Below are positions 26,307-35,618 of a stretch of DNA of 64,000 nt, one piece after another. Position 1 is the first letter of the stretch. Each line of letters begins with the position of its first letter. Below the pieces are notes generated by a model that saw nothing but the letters and a program-made list of their open reading frames with translations, had not been told where the DNA came from and did no database searches. Source of the DNA: Kallotenue papyrolyticum. Lineage in GTDB: Bacteria; Chloroflexota; Chloroflexia; Chloroflexales; Kallotenuaceae. Both the position numbers and the translations under genes were made by a program. The DNA is taken from positions 764,001-828,000 of the forward strand of contig NZ_JAGA01000002.1 of NCBI RefSeq assembly GCF_000526415.1, written 5' to 3'.

Positions 26307-27474
26307 GGTCGGCAGCCTCCTGCGCCGCGGCGTACACTCGACGCAGCGGAATGTCCTGTTCGCGGGCGATGCGCGCGCAGTCCTCGAATTCGGGATGAAC
26401 GCCCAGGCGCTCGCCGCGCCAGCGCTGCTCCTTGACGCGCACGGCGCCCCAAGGCGTCTGCACCTCGCGCGTGTGGCGCTCGCAGGTCCAGCGTTCCAGC
26501 ACGCGCCGCCGCAGGCCCAGGCTGGTGGTCTCGCGGAAGACCAGCTCGACCATGCGCCGCTCATCGTCGGGACGCGCCAGGATCGACAGCATCAGCGCGC
26601 CGCGCCCTTTTTTCATGCCGATCGGCGTCCACCAGACATCGAGCGCGCCCCGGCGCATGAGCTGCTCGGCGACATAAGCGAGCTGCTCGGCGGGCTGGTC
26701 ATCGATGTTGGTTTCGAGCAGAACGACGCATTCGTTCGGCCCGCTGTCGCCCTGCGCCGCGGCGCTGGCCGTGCCCAGCCAGACGCGCACAGCGTTGAGC
26801 CTGCCGATGTCGCGCTGGCCAAAGCCATAGCCGCTGGCGCCCAGCCGCATGGCCGGACGCTCAAAGGTTGCCAGCTCGGCCAGTAGCGCCGCGCCGGTGG
26901 GCGTGGTCAGCTCGAAGGGCGTATCATCGGGCTGGATCGGCGCGTTGACGGCGCCCAGCAACCGCAGCACGGCGGGGCCTGGCACCGGCAGCCGACCATG
27001 CGCCATGCTGATCCAGCCACTGCCCAGCGGCAGGGGCGAGGCATACACGCGCGTGACGCCCAGCAGCTTCAGCCCGGCCACCACGCCCACGATATCGACG
27101 ATGGCGTCCAGCGCGCCGACCTCGTGGAAGTGCACCGACTCGACATCCGTGCCGTGTGCGGCGGCCTCGGCCTCGGCCAGGCGCTGAAACACCGCCAGCG
27201 CGCGCGCGCGTACCTCGTCATCCAGCGCGGACGCCTCAAGGATCTGCCGGATATCGCTCAGGTGGCGGTGCGTGGCCGTCTCCGGAGCGCGCACCAGCAG
27301 CCGCGTGCCGGCGACGCCGTAGCGCACCTCACGCCGGGCCTCGATCTCCCAGCCGGGCACGTTCAGTTTGCGCAGCTCGGCGATCAGCCGCTCCAGATCA
27401 AGACCGGCATCCACCAGCGCGCCGAGCGCCATATCGCCGCTGATGCCGGAAAAGCAATCGAAATAGGCAAGCAT
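26299..27474 (-). CDS. larC: Nickel-pincer cofactor biosynthesis protein LarC
   Basis: LarC inserts nickel into the pincer cofactor of lactate racemase and related enzymes. The 391-residue protein starts '[13 protein letters not shown]' and contains '[14 protein letters not shown]' with likely metal-binding His, 'PTGAALL', 'LETNIDDQ', '[11 protein letters not shown]' and 'RPDDE'. In some lactobacilli the gene is split by programmed frameshift; here it is one frame. ATG 27474 is 8 nt from GGAG; ATG 27480 is only 2 nt from it. larA, larB and larE are not in view. Confidence 0.9.
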   Translation of the reverse strand: MLAYFDCFSGISGDMALGALVDAGLDLERLIAELRKLNVPGWEIEARREVRYGVAGTRLLVRAPETATHRHLSDIRQILEASALDDEVRARALAVFQRLAEAEAAAHGTDVESVHFHEVGALDAIVDIVGVVAGLKLLGVTRVYASPLPLGSGWISMAHGRLPVPGPAVLRLLGAVNAPIQPDDTPFELTTPTGAALLAELATFERPAMRLGASGYGFGQRDIGRLNAVRVWLGTASAAAQGDSGPNECVVLLETNIDDQPAEQLAYVAEQLMRRGALDVWWTPIGMKKGRGALMLSILARPDDERRMVELVFRETTSLGLRRRVLERWTCERHTREVQTPWGAVRVKEQRWRGERLGVHPEFEDCARIAREQDIPLRRVYAAAQEAADHA

Positions 27475-27600
27475 AGACATCACTCCACCCAGCGCGGCAC
27501 GCCGCGCCGCTCTGTTCCGGATCTGGCAGGCTAGGGTATCATACTCACTGTGGATTGTGCCAGCCCCTGGCTGCCGGTTCGTTCGGCAAGGAGCATACCC

Positions 27601-28386
27601 ATGAGTCAGCGCATGGTGATCCTCGGCGCGGGCACGGCGCTGCCCGACCGCGATCGCGACAATACCTTTCTGGTATGGGACACACCGCAGGGCGGCTGGT
27701 TGATCGATTGTGGTGGCCGCGCCTATCAGCAGTTGTTGCGCGCAGATTGCGCTCCACTGCAGCTGCAGGGGGTGATCCTGACGCACAACCATCCCGACCA
27801 TATCTATGGCCTGCCGGCGCTGCTGTTCCACCTGTGGTTGGCGGGGTATGACGGCGTGCTGCCGATCTACGCCAATCCGCCCACGCTGGCGACGGCGCGG
27901 CGACTGATCGAGGCGCTGGAGTTGGAACAGCACGGCCATATGTGTCGTGTGGTCTGGCATGCGCTGCCGCAGGATGCCGCGCAGACGATCGTGGAGCGCG
28001 CCGACCTGCGCATCACGACCATGCCGGTATGCCATACGCGGCCCACGCTGGGCGTGCGCATCGAGGATCGCCGCGCAGGACGGCTGCTGGCCTACTCCGC
28101 CGATACTGCGCCCTGTCCCGCGCTTGAGCGCTTGGCGCAGGGCGCGCATACGCTGATCCACGAGGCCACGGCGCGCCATGCGGATGAAGGGCACGGCCAT
28201 ACTACACCGCGACAGGTCGGCGCGCTGGCGGCGCAGGCCGGCGTGGCGCGGGTGGTGCTGATCCACTACAGCGCGGAGTATGTCATGCCCGAGGAGCAGG
28301 CGCTGGCCGAGGTGCGTGCCGGTGGGTTTACAGGCGAGGCGCGCATCGCGCGCGAATTGGAAGCCTACACGCTGGAGGAGCATTGA
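27601..28386 (+). CDS. MBL-fold metallo-hydrolase, RNase Z-like
   Basis: The 261-residue protein has the metallo-beta-lactamase motif 'THNHPDH' (His62, His64, Asp66, His67), '[10 protein letters not shown]', a His in '[11 protein letters not shown]', 'YSADT' and a terminal 'LIHYS' His. The layout resembles RNase Z and related phosphodiesterases or arylsulfatases, but the RNase Z exosite is not obvious, so the substrate is open. ATG 27601 follows AAGGAG by 8 nt. It shares TGATG with the next gene. Confidence 0.83.
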   Translation: MSQRMVILGAGTALPDRDRDNTFLVWDTPQGGWLIDCGGRAYQQLLRADCAPLQLQGVILTHNHPDHIYGLPALLFHLWLAGYDGVLPIYANPPTLATARRLIEALELEQHGHMCRVVWHALPQDAAQTIVERADLRITTMPVCHTRPTLGVRIEDRRAGRLLAYSADTAPCPALERLAQGAHTLIHEATARHADEGHGHTTPRQVGALAAQAGVARVVLIHYSAEYVMPEEQALAEVRAGGFTGEARIARELEAYTLEEH

Positions 28387-28709
28387 TGCTGGCGCGTCTC
28401 GTGCGGCTGTACCTACACCCCGCGCAGGTGGAAGCCTTTCTGGCGCTGTATGCCGAGGCCCGACCGCGCATCGAAGCGCAGCCGGGCTGCCTCGGCGTGC
28501 AGCTTGTGCGCCAGCAGGACGATGCGGCGGCCTTTGCCACCTGGAGCCTGTGGACCGATGCCGAGGCGCTGGAGCGCTACCGGCACAGCCCGTTCTTTGG
28601 CGAACTCTGGCCGCGCGTGCGGCGCTTGTTGCGCCGGCCCGCCGAGGCGGTTTCGTTCGAGGTCGTCGCCAGCTCGTTCGCGCCGCAGCGCGCTACGCCG
28701 CCAGCGTGA
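28386..28709 (+). CDS. Antibiotic biosynthesis monooxygenase (ABM) domain protein
   Basis: The 107-residue protein shows the ABM dimeric alpha-beta barrel pattern: '[30 protein letters not shown]' in short form 'HPAQVEAF', then '[16 protein letters not shown]'. Relatives include quinol monooxygenases and heme-degrading enzymes; no heme ligand is evident. The ATG overlaps the MBL stop (TGATG), so the two are coupled and may act together on one metabolite. The pairing is suggestive only. Confidence 0.75.
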   Translation: MLARLVRLYLHPAQVEAFLALYAEARPRIEAQPGCLGVQLVRQQDDAAAFATWSLWTDAEALERYRHSPFFGELWPRVRRLLRRPAEAVSFEVVASSFAPQRATPPA

Positions 28710-28710
28710 C

Positions 28711-29964
28711 TCAGGTGCGCGGCTCCTCATCCGGCGCCTGCCAGGCGCGCCACAGGCGCTGGAAGGCCGCCGCAGGATCGTGCCAGTAGTCCTCGACATC
28801 CAGTCGCGGCAGGGGCTGCGTCGGCTGCGGCGCGGGTTGCTGCGCGAAGCGTTGCACCGCCTGCGCGGGTGGCAGATCCTCACCGCCGGTATCGAACAGG
28901 CCCATCATGCGCTCGCGACGGCTGTGCGCATCTTCGGGCAGGAAGGGCGTGCCATAGCAGTAGGCGTGCGCAAACCAGACCCCCGGCACGCCGGCGGCAC
29001 GCAGGGTGGGCAGGGCCGTCTCCAGCAGCCGCGCGAGCTGTTCGGGATCGTGCAGCGGTTGCTCCACGGCCCGGCCATAGGCGCTGTCGGCGAAGATCTG
29101 GCCCTCGGTGTGGGGCAGCGCCGGCGCGCCGATGATCAGCACGGGCGGGCTGCCGCTGAGCGACTGCACCAGCGCCGCCACGAAGCGCAGCATCTCCTCG
29201 CTAAGACGCTGAGCGGGGAAGGCCGGCTCGGGCGGCACCAGACTCAGGGCTGGGGTCGCACCCGCGGCGACGATCAGCTCGGGACGCGGCCCTTCGCGTC
29301 GCAGCAGCGCGCGGAGCGTGGCGGCGTAGAACAGCGGCCCGCGCGCGCCGTGCTCGCGCAACGCTTCTACGCTCTCGGCCAGCCACTCACCGGCGGCGTC
29401 CGCCGAGGAGGGCGTGCGCGCCAGTTCCAGCCCGCTGCCCAGTTCCCAGCCCAGCAGCGCAGGATGCTCGGCGAAATAGCCGACCACTTCGCTGATCAGT
29501 TTGCGCTGCGCCGCGCGCATGGCCGGATTGGTCCACAGGTCGCGCACCTCGGTGTCGTGGACGGTGCGCTCCCAGACCAGCGGCGGACGCGACTCGCTGC
29601 GCACGATCAGCAGTGGCCCGAACTTGGTGGCCATGACCATATCGGCGGCCAGGCTGGCAGCGGTGGTCCAAGCCGGTACATGGATCGCGCCGGCGACCGC
29701 CAGCGGCAGCAGCGACGGTACGACGCGCAGGCGCGCATCCAGCGCCAGGTCGAGCGTCTGTTCCAGCGCGCGCAACGCCTGGGTGTCCACGCGATCCGGA
29801 CGGGGCTGGAGATCCTCCCAATGCAGCGGCAGACGCACCGTGTCGAGGCCATAGGCTGCCAGTTGTTGCAGTTCGTCGCGCACTTCGCCGCGATCCCAGG
29901 CGGCCCAGAGCAATGTGCCTTTGCGGCGTGGCCAGTAGGTTGCACCAAGCGTCCAGTCAGCCAT
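28711..29964 (-). CDS. Glycoside hydrolase-like TIM-barrel protein, probably lacking catalytic acids
   Basis: The 417-residue protein begins 'GATYWPRRKG' and 'LAAYGLDTVRLPLHWEDLQP', typical of GH5/GH42 clan-A barrels. Where such enzymes have an Asn-Glu acid/base, this one reads 'WELGSGLEL', and at the expected nucleophile strand it reads 'PVLIIGAPAL' without Glu. It may be a binding protein rather than a glycosidase. ATG 29964 overlaps the upstream GT87-like gene by 8 nt, last gene of a four-gene operon. Confidence 0.68.
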   Translation of the reverse strand: MADWTLGATYWPRRKGTLLWAAWDRGEVRDELQQLAAYGLDTVRLPLHWEDLQPRPDRVDTQALRALEQTLDLALDARLRVVPSLLPLAVAGAIHVPAWTTAASLAADMVMATKFGPLLIVRSESRPPLVWERTVHDTEVRDLWTNPAMRAAQRKLISEVVGYFAEHPALLGWELGSGLELARTPSSADAAGEWLAESVEALREHGARGPLFYAATLRALLRREGPRPELIVAAGATPALSLVPPEPAFPAQRLSEEMLRFVAALVQSLSGSPPVLIIGAPALPHTEGQIFADSAYGRAVEQPLHDPEQLARLLETALPTLRAAGVPGVWFAHAYCYGTPFLPEDAHSRRERMMGLFDTGGEDLPPAQAVQRFAQQPAPQPTQPLPRLDVEDYWHDPAAAFQRLWRAWQAPDEEPRT

Positions 29965-31240
29965 AGTTCACCCTCGAAGCTGGCAAGGTTGGTTGCACGA
30001 TACGCCACAGGGCATACAGAATCATAACCAAAATCAGCGTTTCGCGCAGCACCATTGCCGGCAGCATGGCCGCGCCATAGAACCAGCCGCTTGCCGGGTT
30101 GCCGGTTTCGCTGAGGTAGAGCAGCACAAAGCTGGCCGCGAAATACATGATATCCACCGCCCCGAAGAGCGCGACCAGCAGCGGCGGCGCAGCCAGCAGC
30201 GCCAGCAGCGTGATCAGCCACAGGCTGTACTGCGGACTGTATACCTTGTTGATGAAGAAGAACCAGGCGATCGCCGCCAGCGCCGCCGGCAACAACACCT
30301 CCTGATGCCAGGCGCGGTCGCGCGCGTGCTGCCAGACCAGCAGCAGGGCCAGTCCGCCCAGGCCGCCAACCAACAGCAGCGCGCTGAATAGGTTGATCTG
30401 CTCTAGCGTCAGACCCCAGCGGTCGAACAGGTTCCACAGGTTGACCTCGCGCGGACGCTGCTGGTTGAAGCGGAAGAAATGCAACCAGCTCTCGCGCACC
30501 TGCCAGCCCGCTGCCGAGCGCTGCAGCGCCACGGGCAGATTGAGCGCCAGGCTGACACCGACGATGACCGCGCCGAAACGCAGCGCGTCGCGCCAACGAC
30601 GCTGCAGGACGCGTTCCAGCAGCACCAGCGGCGCCAGCACGATCGGGAAGAATTTGGTCCAGATCGCTAGCGCCAGCAGCAGCGCGCCCCATCCTTCACG
30701 CCGCTGCCTGAGCGCCAGCAGCGCGGCGACCATCAACAGGATGCTGGCCAGGTCCCAGTTCAGCACGCCGTAGAGCGGCAGGGCCGGCGCCAGGGCCAGC
30801 AGCCAGGGATTGGCCGCGGGGAAGCGCGCTACCAGCGCGACCGTCAGCAGGCCACAGCCGATCAGCACCACTGCGGTAAGGAGGAAATAGCCCATCACAT
30901 CGACGCTACCCGCGCTGATCAACCAGATCAGCAGCCCCAGCCCGACCGGATACTCCAGCGCGTAATCGAGGTAGGGCACCGGATGGTTCCAAAGCTGATC
31001 GCGGAACCAGAGCGAGGTGATGTCGGAGTAGGCGCCCAGGTGCTGGAAAATATAGCGGTTGAAATCGCTCTGCGTCGGCGGGCCGCTGAAGTTGGCCGTC
31101 GGCAGGCGCAGCAGCACGCCCAGCAGCAGGGCGGCAGCCGCCGTCAGCAGCGGGCCGGCCCCGCGCGCCGTTGCCAGCGGTTCGATGGCGGGCTGTGCCG
31201 CGCGTCGTCGCGCGCGGCCAGACTCATGCGAGCGATCCAC
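29957..31240 (-). CDS. Polytopic membrane glycosyltransferase, GT87/DUF2029-like
   Basis: The 427-residue protein has about ten membrane segments. The first loop holds 'GPPTQSDFNRYIF' and 'YPVGLGLLIW', resembling GT-C mannosyltransferases that use polyprenyl-phosphate sugars with an acidic residue in the first outer loop. 'NKVYSPQYSLW' is a further conserved-looking segment. GTG 31240 follows GGAG. It overlaps the GT4 gene by 17 nt and the glycosidase-like gene by 8 nt, so all are one operon, probably making a surface glycan or glycolipid. Confidence 0.75.
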   Translation of the reverse strand: MDRSHESGRARRRAAQPAIEPLATARGAGPLLTAAAALLLGVLLRLPTANFSGPPTQSDFNRYIFQHLGAYSDITSLWFRDQLWNHPVPYLDYALEYPVGLGLLIWLISAGSVDVMGYFLLTAVVLIGCGLLTVALVARFPAANPWLLALAPALPLYGVLNWDLASILLMVAALLALRQRREGWGALLLALAIWTKFFPIVLAPLVLLERVLQRRWRDALRFGAVIVGVSLALNLPVALQRSAAGWQVRESWLHFFRFNQQRPREVNLWNLFDRWGLTLEQINLFSALLLVGGLGGLALLLVWQHARDRAWHQEVLLPAALAAIAWFFFINKVYSPQYSLWLITLLALLAAPPLLVALFGAVDIMYFAASFVLLYLSETGNPASGWFYGAAMLPAMVLRETLILVMILYALWRIVQPTLPASRVNYG

Positions 31241-32561
31241 AATGCTTCTCCGCAAGCAGGCGTTGGTACTCCTGACGTGTGCGCCGCGCCACGATCGGCC
31301 AGTCGAAGGTAGTGCGCACGATGCGCGCGCTCTCCGCGCCCCAGTGCGGCCACTCGGCGCGCCGTTGCAGTGCACTGCGGATGGCGGCTGCCAGCGCCGC
31401 CGCGTCGCCGGGTGGCACCAGCAGGCCGTTGCGGCCCGGCAGCACCTTGTCGGGAATGCCGCCCGCCGCGCTGGCGATCACCGGCAGGCGGTGGATCATC
31501 GCTTCGAGCGTAACCAGCGACGAGCCCTCGTACAGCGTCGGATGGATGAACAGATCGACCTCCTCGTAGAGCGAATGCAGCTCGCGGTCGCTGAGGCGGC
31601 CTACCAGACAGACATGCTCGCCCAGGCCCAGCCCGGCAGCCTGCGCGCGCAACGCTGCGGCCTCCTTGCCCTCGCCGACCAGCAGCCAGCGCCAGCGCGC
31701 GCCCAGCGTGTCGCGCGCCTGCGCCAGCGCCTCCAGCAGCACGTGGTAGCCCTTGTTGCGCTCCAGCCGGCTCACGCTCAGCAGAATTGGATCGTACTCG
31801 GCCAGCGCCAAGCGTTGGCGCAGCGCCTCGCGGGTCTGCCTATCCACAGCGCCCAGCGCCTCCTCGACGTCGATCGCCGAAGGAATGACCGCCACCCGCG
31901 CGGGCGCTACGCCCAGGTAGTGCGGCAGATCGTCCTGCGTGCAGGCGTCGGTGGCGATGACGCGATCCGCCTGGCGATGGCTCCAGGAGTACAACGCGCG
32001 GAAGGGGAGGTAGGCCAGGCGCTTGCGCCAATCGGGCGTGCGGTACTCCTCCAGGCCGTGCGGATTGGCGATGAACGGGATGCGCCGTAGCTGTGGACGT
32101 AGCCGGCGCTCCCAACCAAAGCCAAGGGCACACAACCCTTGGGTATGGACCACATCGATGCGTCCGGCACCGAGCAGCCGCCGCGCCAGCGCGCCCTCGG
32201 CCAGCGCAAAGAGCGGGTAGTTGATCTGCCGTCCCAGAATGCTGTTGGGCCGCAGCCAGGGCGAGGTGCGGTCGTAGGGCAGGTAGTGCAGCTGGATCGG
32301 TGCGGCGCTCAAGCGTGCGGCGGCCAGGAGCTGTTGCAGCCCCTGCTCGGGATCATCGCCGTCGGCAGGCCGTCCCACCACCAGCTCGACGGCGACATCC
32401 TGCCGCGCCAGATGCGTCACTAGATGAAAGACATGCCGTTCGATCCCGCCATAGCCGTGCAGGGGAAAGACCGCCCGCGCCAACATCAGCACGCGCAGCG
32501 GCGCTGATGCGGCCTGCCTATCGGCCGAGTGGCGGGTTGCGCGCTGCGTCAGCGCCCCCAT
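31224..32561 (-). CDS. Glycosyltransferase family 4 (GT-B)
   Basis: The 445-residue protein has a GT-B fold: N-terminal 'GYGGIERHVFHL', the linker 'ANPHGLEEYR', and the C-terminal nucleotide-sugar half with 'SVSRLERNKGYHVLLEA', 'LVGEGKE', 'LVGRLSDREL' and the retaining-family E-x7-E motif in 'HPTLYEGSSLVTLEAM'. Donor and acceptor are unknown. ATG 32561 lies inside the end of the upstream lipoprotein gene (13-nt overlap). Confidence 0.87.
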   Translation of the reverse strand: MGALTQRATRHSADRQAASAPLRVLMLARAVFPLHGYGGIERHVFHLVTHLARQDVAVELVVGRPADGDDPEQGLQQLLAAARLSAAPIQLHYLPYDRTSPWLRPNSILGRQINYPLFALAEGALARRLLGAGRIDVVHTQGLCALGFGWERRLRPQLRRIPFIANPHGLEEYRTPDWRKRLAYLPFRALYSWSHRQADRVIATDACTQDDLPHYLGVAPARVAVIPSAIDVEEALGAVDRQTREALRQRLALAEYDPILLSVSRLERNKGYHVLLEALAQARDTLGARWRWLLVGEGKEAAALRAQAAGLGLGEHVCLVGRLSDRELHSLYEEVDLFIHPTLYEGSSLVTLEAMIHRLPVIASAAGGIPDKVLPGRNGLLVPPGDAAALAAAIRSALQRRAEWPHWGAESARIVRTTFDWPIVARRTRQEYQRLLAEKHCGSLA

Positions 32562-33892
32562 GTCAGTTGCTGTTCGCCCATCACCGCGTCTTCGCCGGTG
32601 AGCGCCTGCGGAATCAGGACCTGCGAGTCCGACCGGCCGGGCGCGCGCAGGATCAGGTCGCACGCGCCCGGCGTCTCGGGTCGGCAGCGCAGCGCGGCCA
32701 GGGCATTGCTGTCGGGCGCCCAGGCCGGCGCTGCATGCAGTGCGACCTCGCTGGTCGCGGCCCAGGCATAGCGCTGCCGGTCGTCGGTTTCGTTCAGCGG
32801 ATACACGCTGAGCTGCACATCGCCACGTGCGCTGGGCACCTCGAACACGGCCACCTGCCGATTCGGCGCGGCGGTGCCGCGTCCAAAAGCGCCCTGCGCC
32901 ACAAAGACGCTGCCGCCATTGACCGGGTCGGCGCGCTCTAGGATCGTGAAGTCGGTGAGCGCCTGGTAGAGCACGAAGGCCGGTACGTAGAGCGCCGAGC
33001 CGTCGGCGTTCCACAGCGGCGTGACCATCACATGCTCCAGTTGGGCCGGTGGCACCTGGTTGCCGGGAATGCCGATCGCCGGCGTATCGGCGGGCAGCCC
33101 GCGCACCACCGGCCAGTCGTTCTGGCCGCGCCAGTTGACCAGATGTAGCTCATTACGGCGCGGGCCGGCGCTGCTGTTGGGCACTGCCGTGACGTAGGCG
33201 ATGCGCTTGCCGGCGGGATCCCAGGCCGGATCGGCGCCTTCGGCGATGCGTACCGGCGTGCCGAGTGCCAGTTCGAGGACATACAGCACACTCGCATTCG
33301 ACTGCGCCTCGATCGGCTGCTGATAGACCAGTTTGCTGCCGTCATCGCTCCAGCGCGGCCAGCGTAGCCCGCGGCCCTCAACGACGCGACGCGCGTTGCT
33401 GCCGTCGGCGGCGGCCAGGTACAGGCCATCTTCGCGCACAAAGGCCAGTTGCGCGCCGTCGGGCGAGAACTGCGGATCGCGCCCGTCTTCGATCAGCACC
33501 GTGAGCGCACCGCTGCGCGGCACGTACAGCATGATCGTGTTGCCACGCGTGAAGGCCAGCTTGCCGGGCAGATCAGGCCGGATGGCGATGCCCTCTGGCG
33601 TTGTGCCGGCCGCGCCGGCGCCGGCCGGCGTGGCGCTGGGGCTGGGCGCCGGTGGCGGCGTGGCACTGGCGGTGGCGCCGGGCGAGGGGGTGGCGCTCGG
33701 CAGCAGCGTAGGCGTCGGCAGCGCTGTTGACGTGGGCGGTGGCTGGGTTGGCGTGGCCGCGGTAGTGGCACTGGGCGCCACCTGGGTGACAGGCGCGCCG
33801 GGCAGCGAGCCTTCAACCACGCCGCCCGCTGGCCGACCACAGCCTGCCAGCGCGAGCATGGCAACGAGTGCCAGACAAAGTATGCGCTTCAT
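32549..33892 (-). CDS. Lipoprotein with TolB-like beta-propeller
   Basis: Signal peptide and lipobox 'LALAGC' (Cys about 18) are followed by a Thr/Pro/Ala-rich linker (residues 25-100) and WD40-like/TolB propeller units: 'DPQFSPDGAQLAFV', 'WPRWSDDGSKLVY', 'DPAWDPAGKRIAY', 'PLWNADGSALYV' and 'PAWAPDSNALAAL'. It is likely attached to the outer face of the membrane as a scaffold for envelope proteins. It begins the operon with GT4, GT87-like and the pseudo-glycosidase. AGGA precedes the ATG. Confidence 0.78.
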   Translation of the reverse strand: MKRILCLALVAMLALAGCGRPAGGVVEGSLPGAPVTQVAPSATTAATPTQPPPTSTALPTPTLLPSATPSPGATASATPPPAPSPSATPAGAGAAGTTPEGIAIRPDLPGKLAFTRGNTIMLYVPRSGALTVLIEDGRDPQFSPDGAQLAFVREDGLYLAAADGSNARRVVEGRGLRWPRWSDDGSKLVYQQPIEAQSNASVLYVLELALGTPVRIAEGADPAWDPAGKRIAYVTAVPNSSAGPRRNELHLVNWRGQNDWPVVRGLPADTPAIGIPGNQVPPAQLEHVMVTPLWNADGSALYVPAFVLYQALTDFTILERADPVNGGSVFVAQGAFGRGTAAPNRQVAVFEVPSARGDVQLSVYPLNETDDRQRYAWAATSEVALHAAPAWAPDSNALAALRCRPETPGACDLILRAPGRSDSQVLIPQALTGEDAVMGEQQLTWGR

Positions 33893-33959
33893 GCAATCCT
33901 CATGGCGCGCCGTGGAACGCGGTATGCGGCAGCCGCGCTCTGCCGGACGACGCGCTGGC

Positions 33960-33988
33960 ATGGTAGTGCAAGCCGCCGCCAGCGTCAA
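33960..33988 (-). promoter_or_regulatory. Promoter of the lipoprotein-glycosyltransferase operon
   Basis: On the minus strand TTGACG (33983-33988) and TACCAT (33960-33965) are 17 nt apart, about 70 nt from the start codon. It is divergent from the tRNA promoter 16 nt away. Confidence 0.55.
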
Positions 33989-34003
33989 GTGCTGCCGCCA
34001 GGT

Positions 34004-34032
34004 TTGACAGCCGCCGCATGGCGTGCTATACT
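34004..34032 (+). promoter_or_regulatory. Promoter of the tRNA-Ala pair
   Basis: TTGACA (34004-34009) and TATACT (34027-34032) are 17 nt apart, ending 18 nt before the first tRNA. Confidence 0.88.
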
Positions 34033-34050
34033 TCTCGCGCTGCAAGACAT

Positions 34051-34126
<76 letters not shown>

Positions 34127-34128
34127 GC

Positions 34129-34204
34129 GGGGCTGTAGCTCATCTGGGAGAGCGCCGCAATGGCATTGCGGAGGTAAGGGGTTCGAGTCCCCTCAGCTCC
34201 ACCA
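34129..34204 (+). tRNA. tRNA-Ala, anticodon GGC
   Basis: A second 76-nt cloverleaf lies 2 nt downstream: acceptor arms GGGGCTG and CAGCTCC, anticodon stem CCGCA/TGCGG around loop ATGGCAT, T arm AGGGG-TTCGAGT-CCCCT and encoded ACCA. It reads GCC and GCT codons. Confidence 0.97.
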
Positions 34205-34207
34205 CCT

Positions 34208-34238
34208 GCCGGGGGCATCCGCCTCCGGCGTTTTGTTT
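34208..34238 (+). terminator. Intrinsic terminator of the tRNA-Ala transcript
   Basis: An 8-bp stem (34208-34215 with 34222-34229, one G-U) with 6-nt loop is followed by a T-rich run (GTTTTGTTT), a classical intrinsic terminator. Confidence 0.88.
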
Positions 34239-34244
34239 GTCTCC

Positions 34245-34877
34245 TCACGCCGACGCGTCGCGCTGCCGCACCAGGTCGGGGCGCAGCGCGGCCAGCCCGC
34301 GCGCGAATTTGGAGCGATCCTCCGGCTGCGCCGGGAGCTGCGCCAGCACCGTGGCCCGTAGCGCCTGCAGATCGGCGAGCGTCCCGCCTTTGAGCTCGAT
34401 CTCCAGCTCGTGCAGCTCCAGCGGTGGCGCGCTCGCCAGCACACGGCTGTGATCCAGAGCAATCTCGCCCAGCGTGCGGGCATCGCGCAGCAGCGGCCAG
34501 ATGACGCGCCGCGTTTCGATCACAAAGATTGCCGCCAGTGCGTCGGCTGCGACGATGCGCTCCAGCCGTGCGCGGATGGCCGCCGGCCAGCCCTGGGGCG
34601 CGCCGCTCGCTGTCGCTAGCTCGATCTCTTCGCGGCGGTGGAGGCCATCCCGCGCCTCGCCCGGCCCTTTGAGCGTCACCAACGGCCTGTCCAACCCTTC
34701 GCGCAGGCGCACGGCATGGCCGGCGCGGCTCAGCGCGAAATCGGCGCTGTCGAAAAAGGTGTCGCGCTGTTCGAGCGCTGCGCGCGGCCCCAGCGCGTAG
34801 GGCGACCAGCGCAGCGCCTCGATCATCTCCGGCGTCACCGGCGCGGTCAGCGTAAATTTGAGTTCGGTTTCGTGCAT
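34245..34877 (-). CDS. CYTH domain protein
   Basis: The 210-residue protein starts 'HETELKFTL', the E-x-E-x-K signature of CYTH (triphosphate tunnel metalloenzymes), and continues with 'QRDTFFDSADFALSRAGHAVRLRE', here quoted in part as 'DTFFDSADFAL', plus 'LVTLKG', 'RREEIEL' and 'LELHELEIELKGG'. Members hydrolyse inorganic triphosphate or act on thiamine triphosphate or cAMP synthesis; the exact substrate is open. No CHAD domain is fused. It is followed upstream by a flavin reductase gene 17 nt away. Confidence 0.85.
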   Translation of the reverse strand: MHETELKFTLTAPVTPEMIEALRWSPYALGPRAALEQRDTFFDSADFALSRAGHAVRLREGLDRPLVTLKGPGEARDGLHRREEIELATASGAPQGWPAAIRARLERIVAADALAAIFVIETRRVIWPLLRDARTLGEIALDHSRVLASAPPLELHELEIELKGGTLADLQALRATVLAQLPAQPEDRSKFARGLAALRPDLVRQRDASA

Positions 34878-34893
34878 AGCTCGTGCTGCTCTG

Positions 34894-35529
34894 CTAGGCG
34901 TCGGGCGGCGCGGGCGTCGGTGGCGCGGCGGACGCGCCGCCGGGCCGCGCCAGCTCGAAGGTGTCTGTCACGCGCGCATAACTGTTGCCCGCCAGGCGAG
35001 CGATCGGTTGCAGCGCTGCAAGTTGGATATAGCCCTCGTGATACACCTCGTCGCGCAGATGGATCAGCAGCACGCGGCCGATCACCACCGCTGACCGCTC
35101 CAGCTCCACGATTCGGTGCGCGCAGCACTCAAAGGCCACCGGTGCTTCGGCGACGCGCGGCGGACGCACCCGCAGGCTGGGCACGGGCGTGACACCGGCC
35201 TGCGCAAACTCATCCACGCCGTAGGGATACTCCGCCGCGGTCTGGTTCATCGCCGCAGCCAGCGGCTCGCTGACGATGTGGATCACGAACTCGCCGGTGG
35301 CCTGCACGTTGCGCAGCGTATCCTTGGGCGCGCCGTCCGGCCGGCGCAGTGGGCAGAACAAGAGCAGCGGCGGATCGTCGCCGGCGATGGTGAAGAACGA
35401 GAAGGGCGCCAGATTGGCAACGCCATCGGCGCTGAGCGATGAGACCCAGGCGATTGGCCGCGGCACCACGCAGCCGATCAGCAGACGGTAGATCTCCCTG
35501 ACGGGACGGGCGGCGGGATCGATCTGCAT
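34894..35529 (-). CDS. Flavin reductase family protein (FMN-binding split barrel)
   Basis: The 211-residue protein has the flavin reductase-like split-barrel pattern: 'CVVPRPIAWVSS', 'ANLAPFSFFTIAGDDPPLL' (short of full), 'KDTLRNVQATGEFVIHIV' and 'VVIGRVLLIHLRDEV'. Such proteins bind FMN and act as NAD(P)H:flavin oxidoreductases or related enzymes. ATG 35529 has AGGAGGAG just upstream, so the longer open frame from 35592 is not used. Its C-terminal 20 residues are Ala/Pro-rich. Confidence 0.83.
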   Translation of the reverse strand: MQIDPAARPVREIYRLLIGCVVPRPIAWVSSLSADGVANLAPFSFFTIAGDDPPLLLFCPLRRPDGAPKDTLRNVQATGEFVIHIVSEPLAAAMNQTAAEYPYGVDEFAQAGVTPVPSLRVRPPRVAEAPVAFECCAHRIVELERSAVVIGRVLLIHLRDEVYHEGYIQLAALQPIARLAGNSYARVTDTFELARPGGASAAPPTPAPPDA

Positions 35530-35618
35530 AGCTCCTCCTGCAACCGAGTACCCTCGATCAGCGTACCAGAAGTGCAATCGGCGTGAGAGCACTGAACGGC
35601 GATTGCGAGGATGCTACC

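Noticed and set aside
28450-30027. 525-codon plus-strand frame over the ABM and glycosidase-like genes
   Set aside because: Arg/Gly/Gln-rich shadow without motifs; the minus-strand gene and the ABM gene explain the region.
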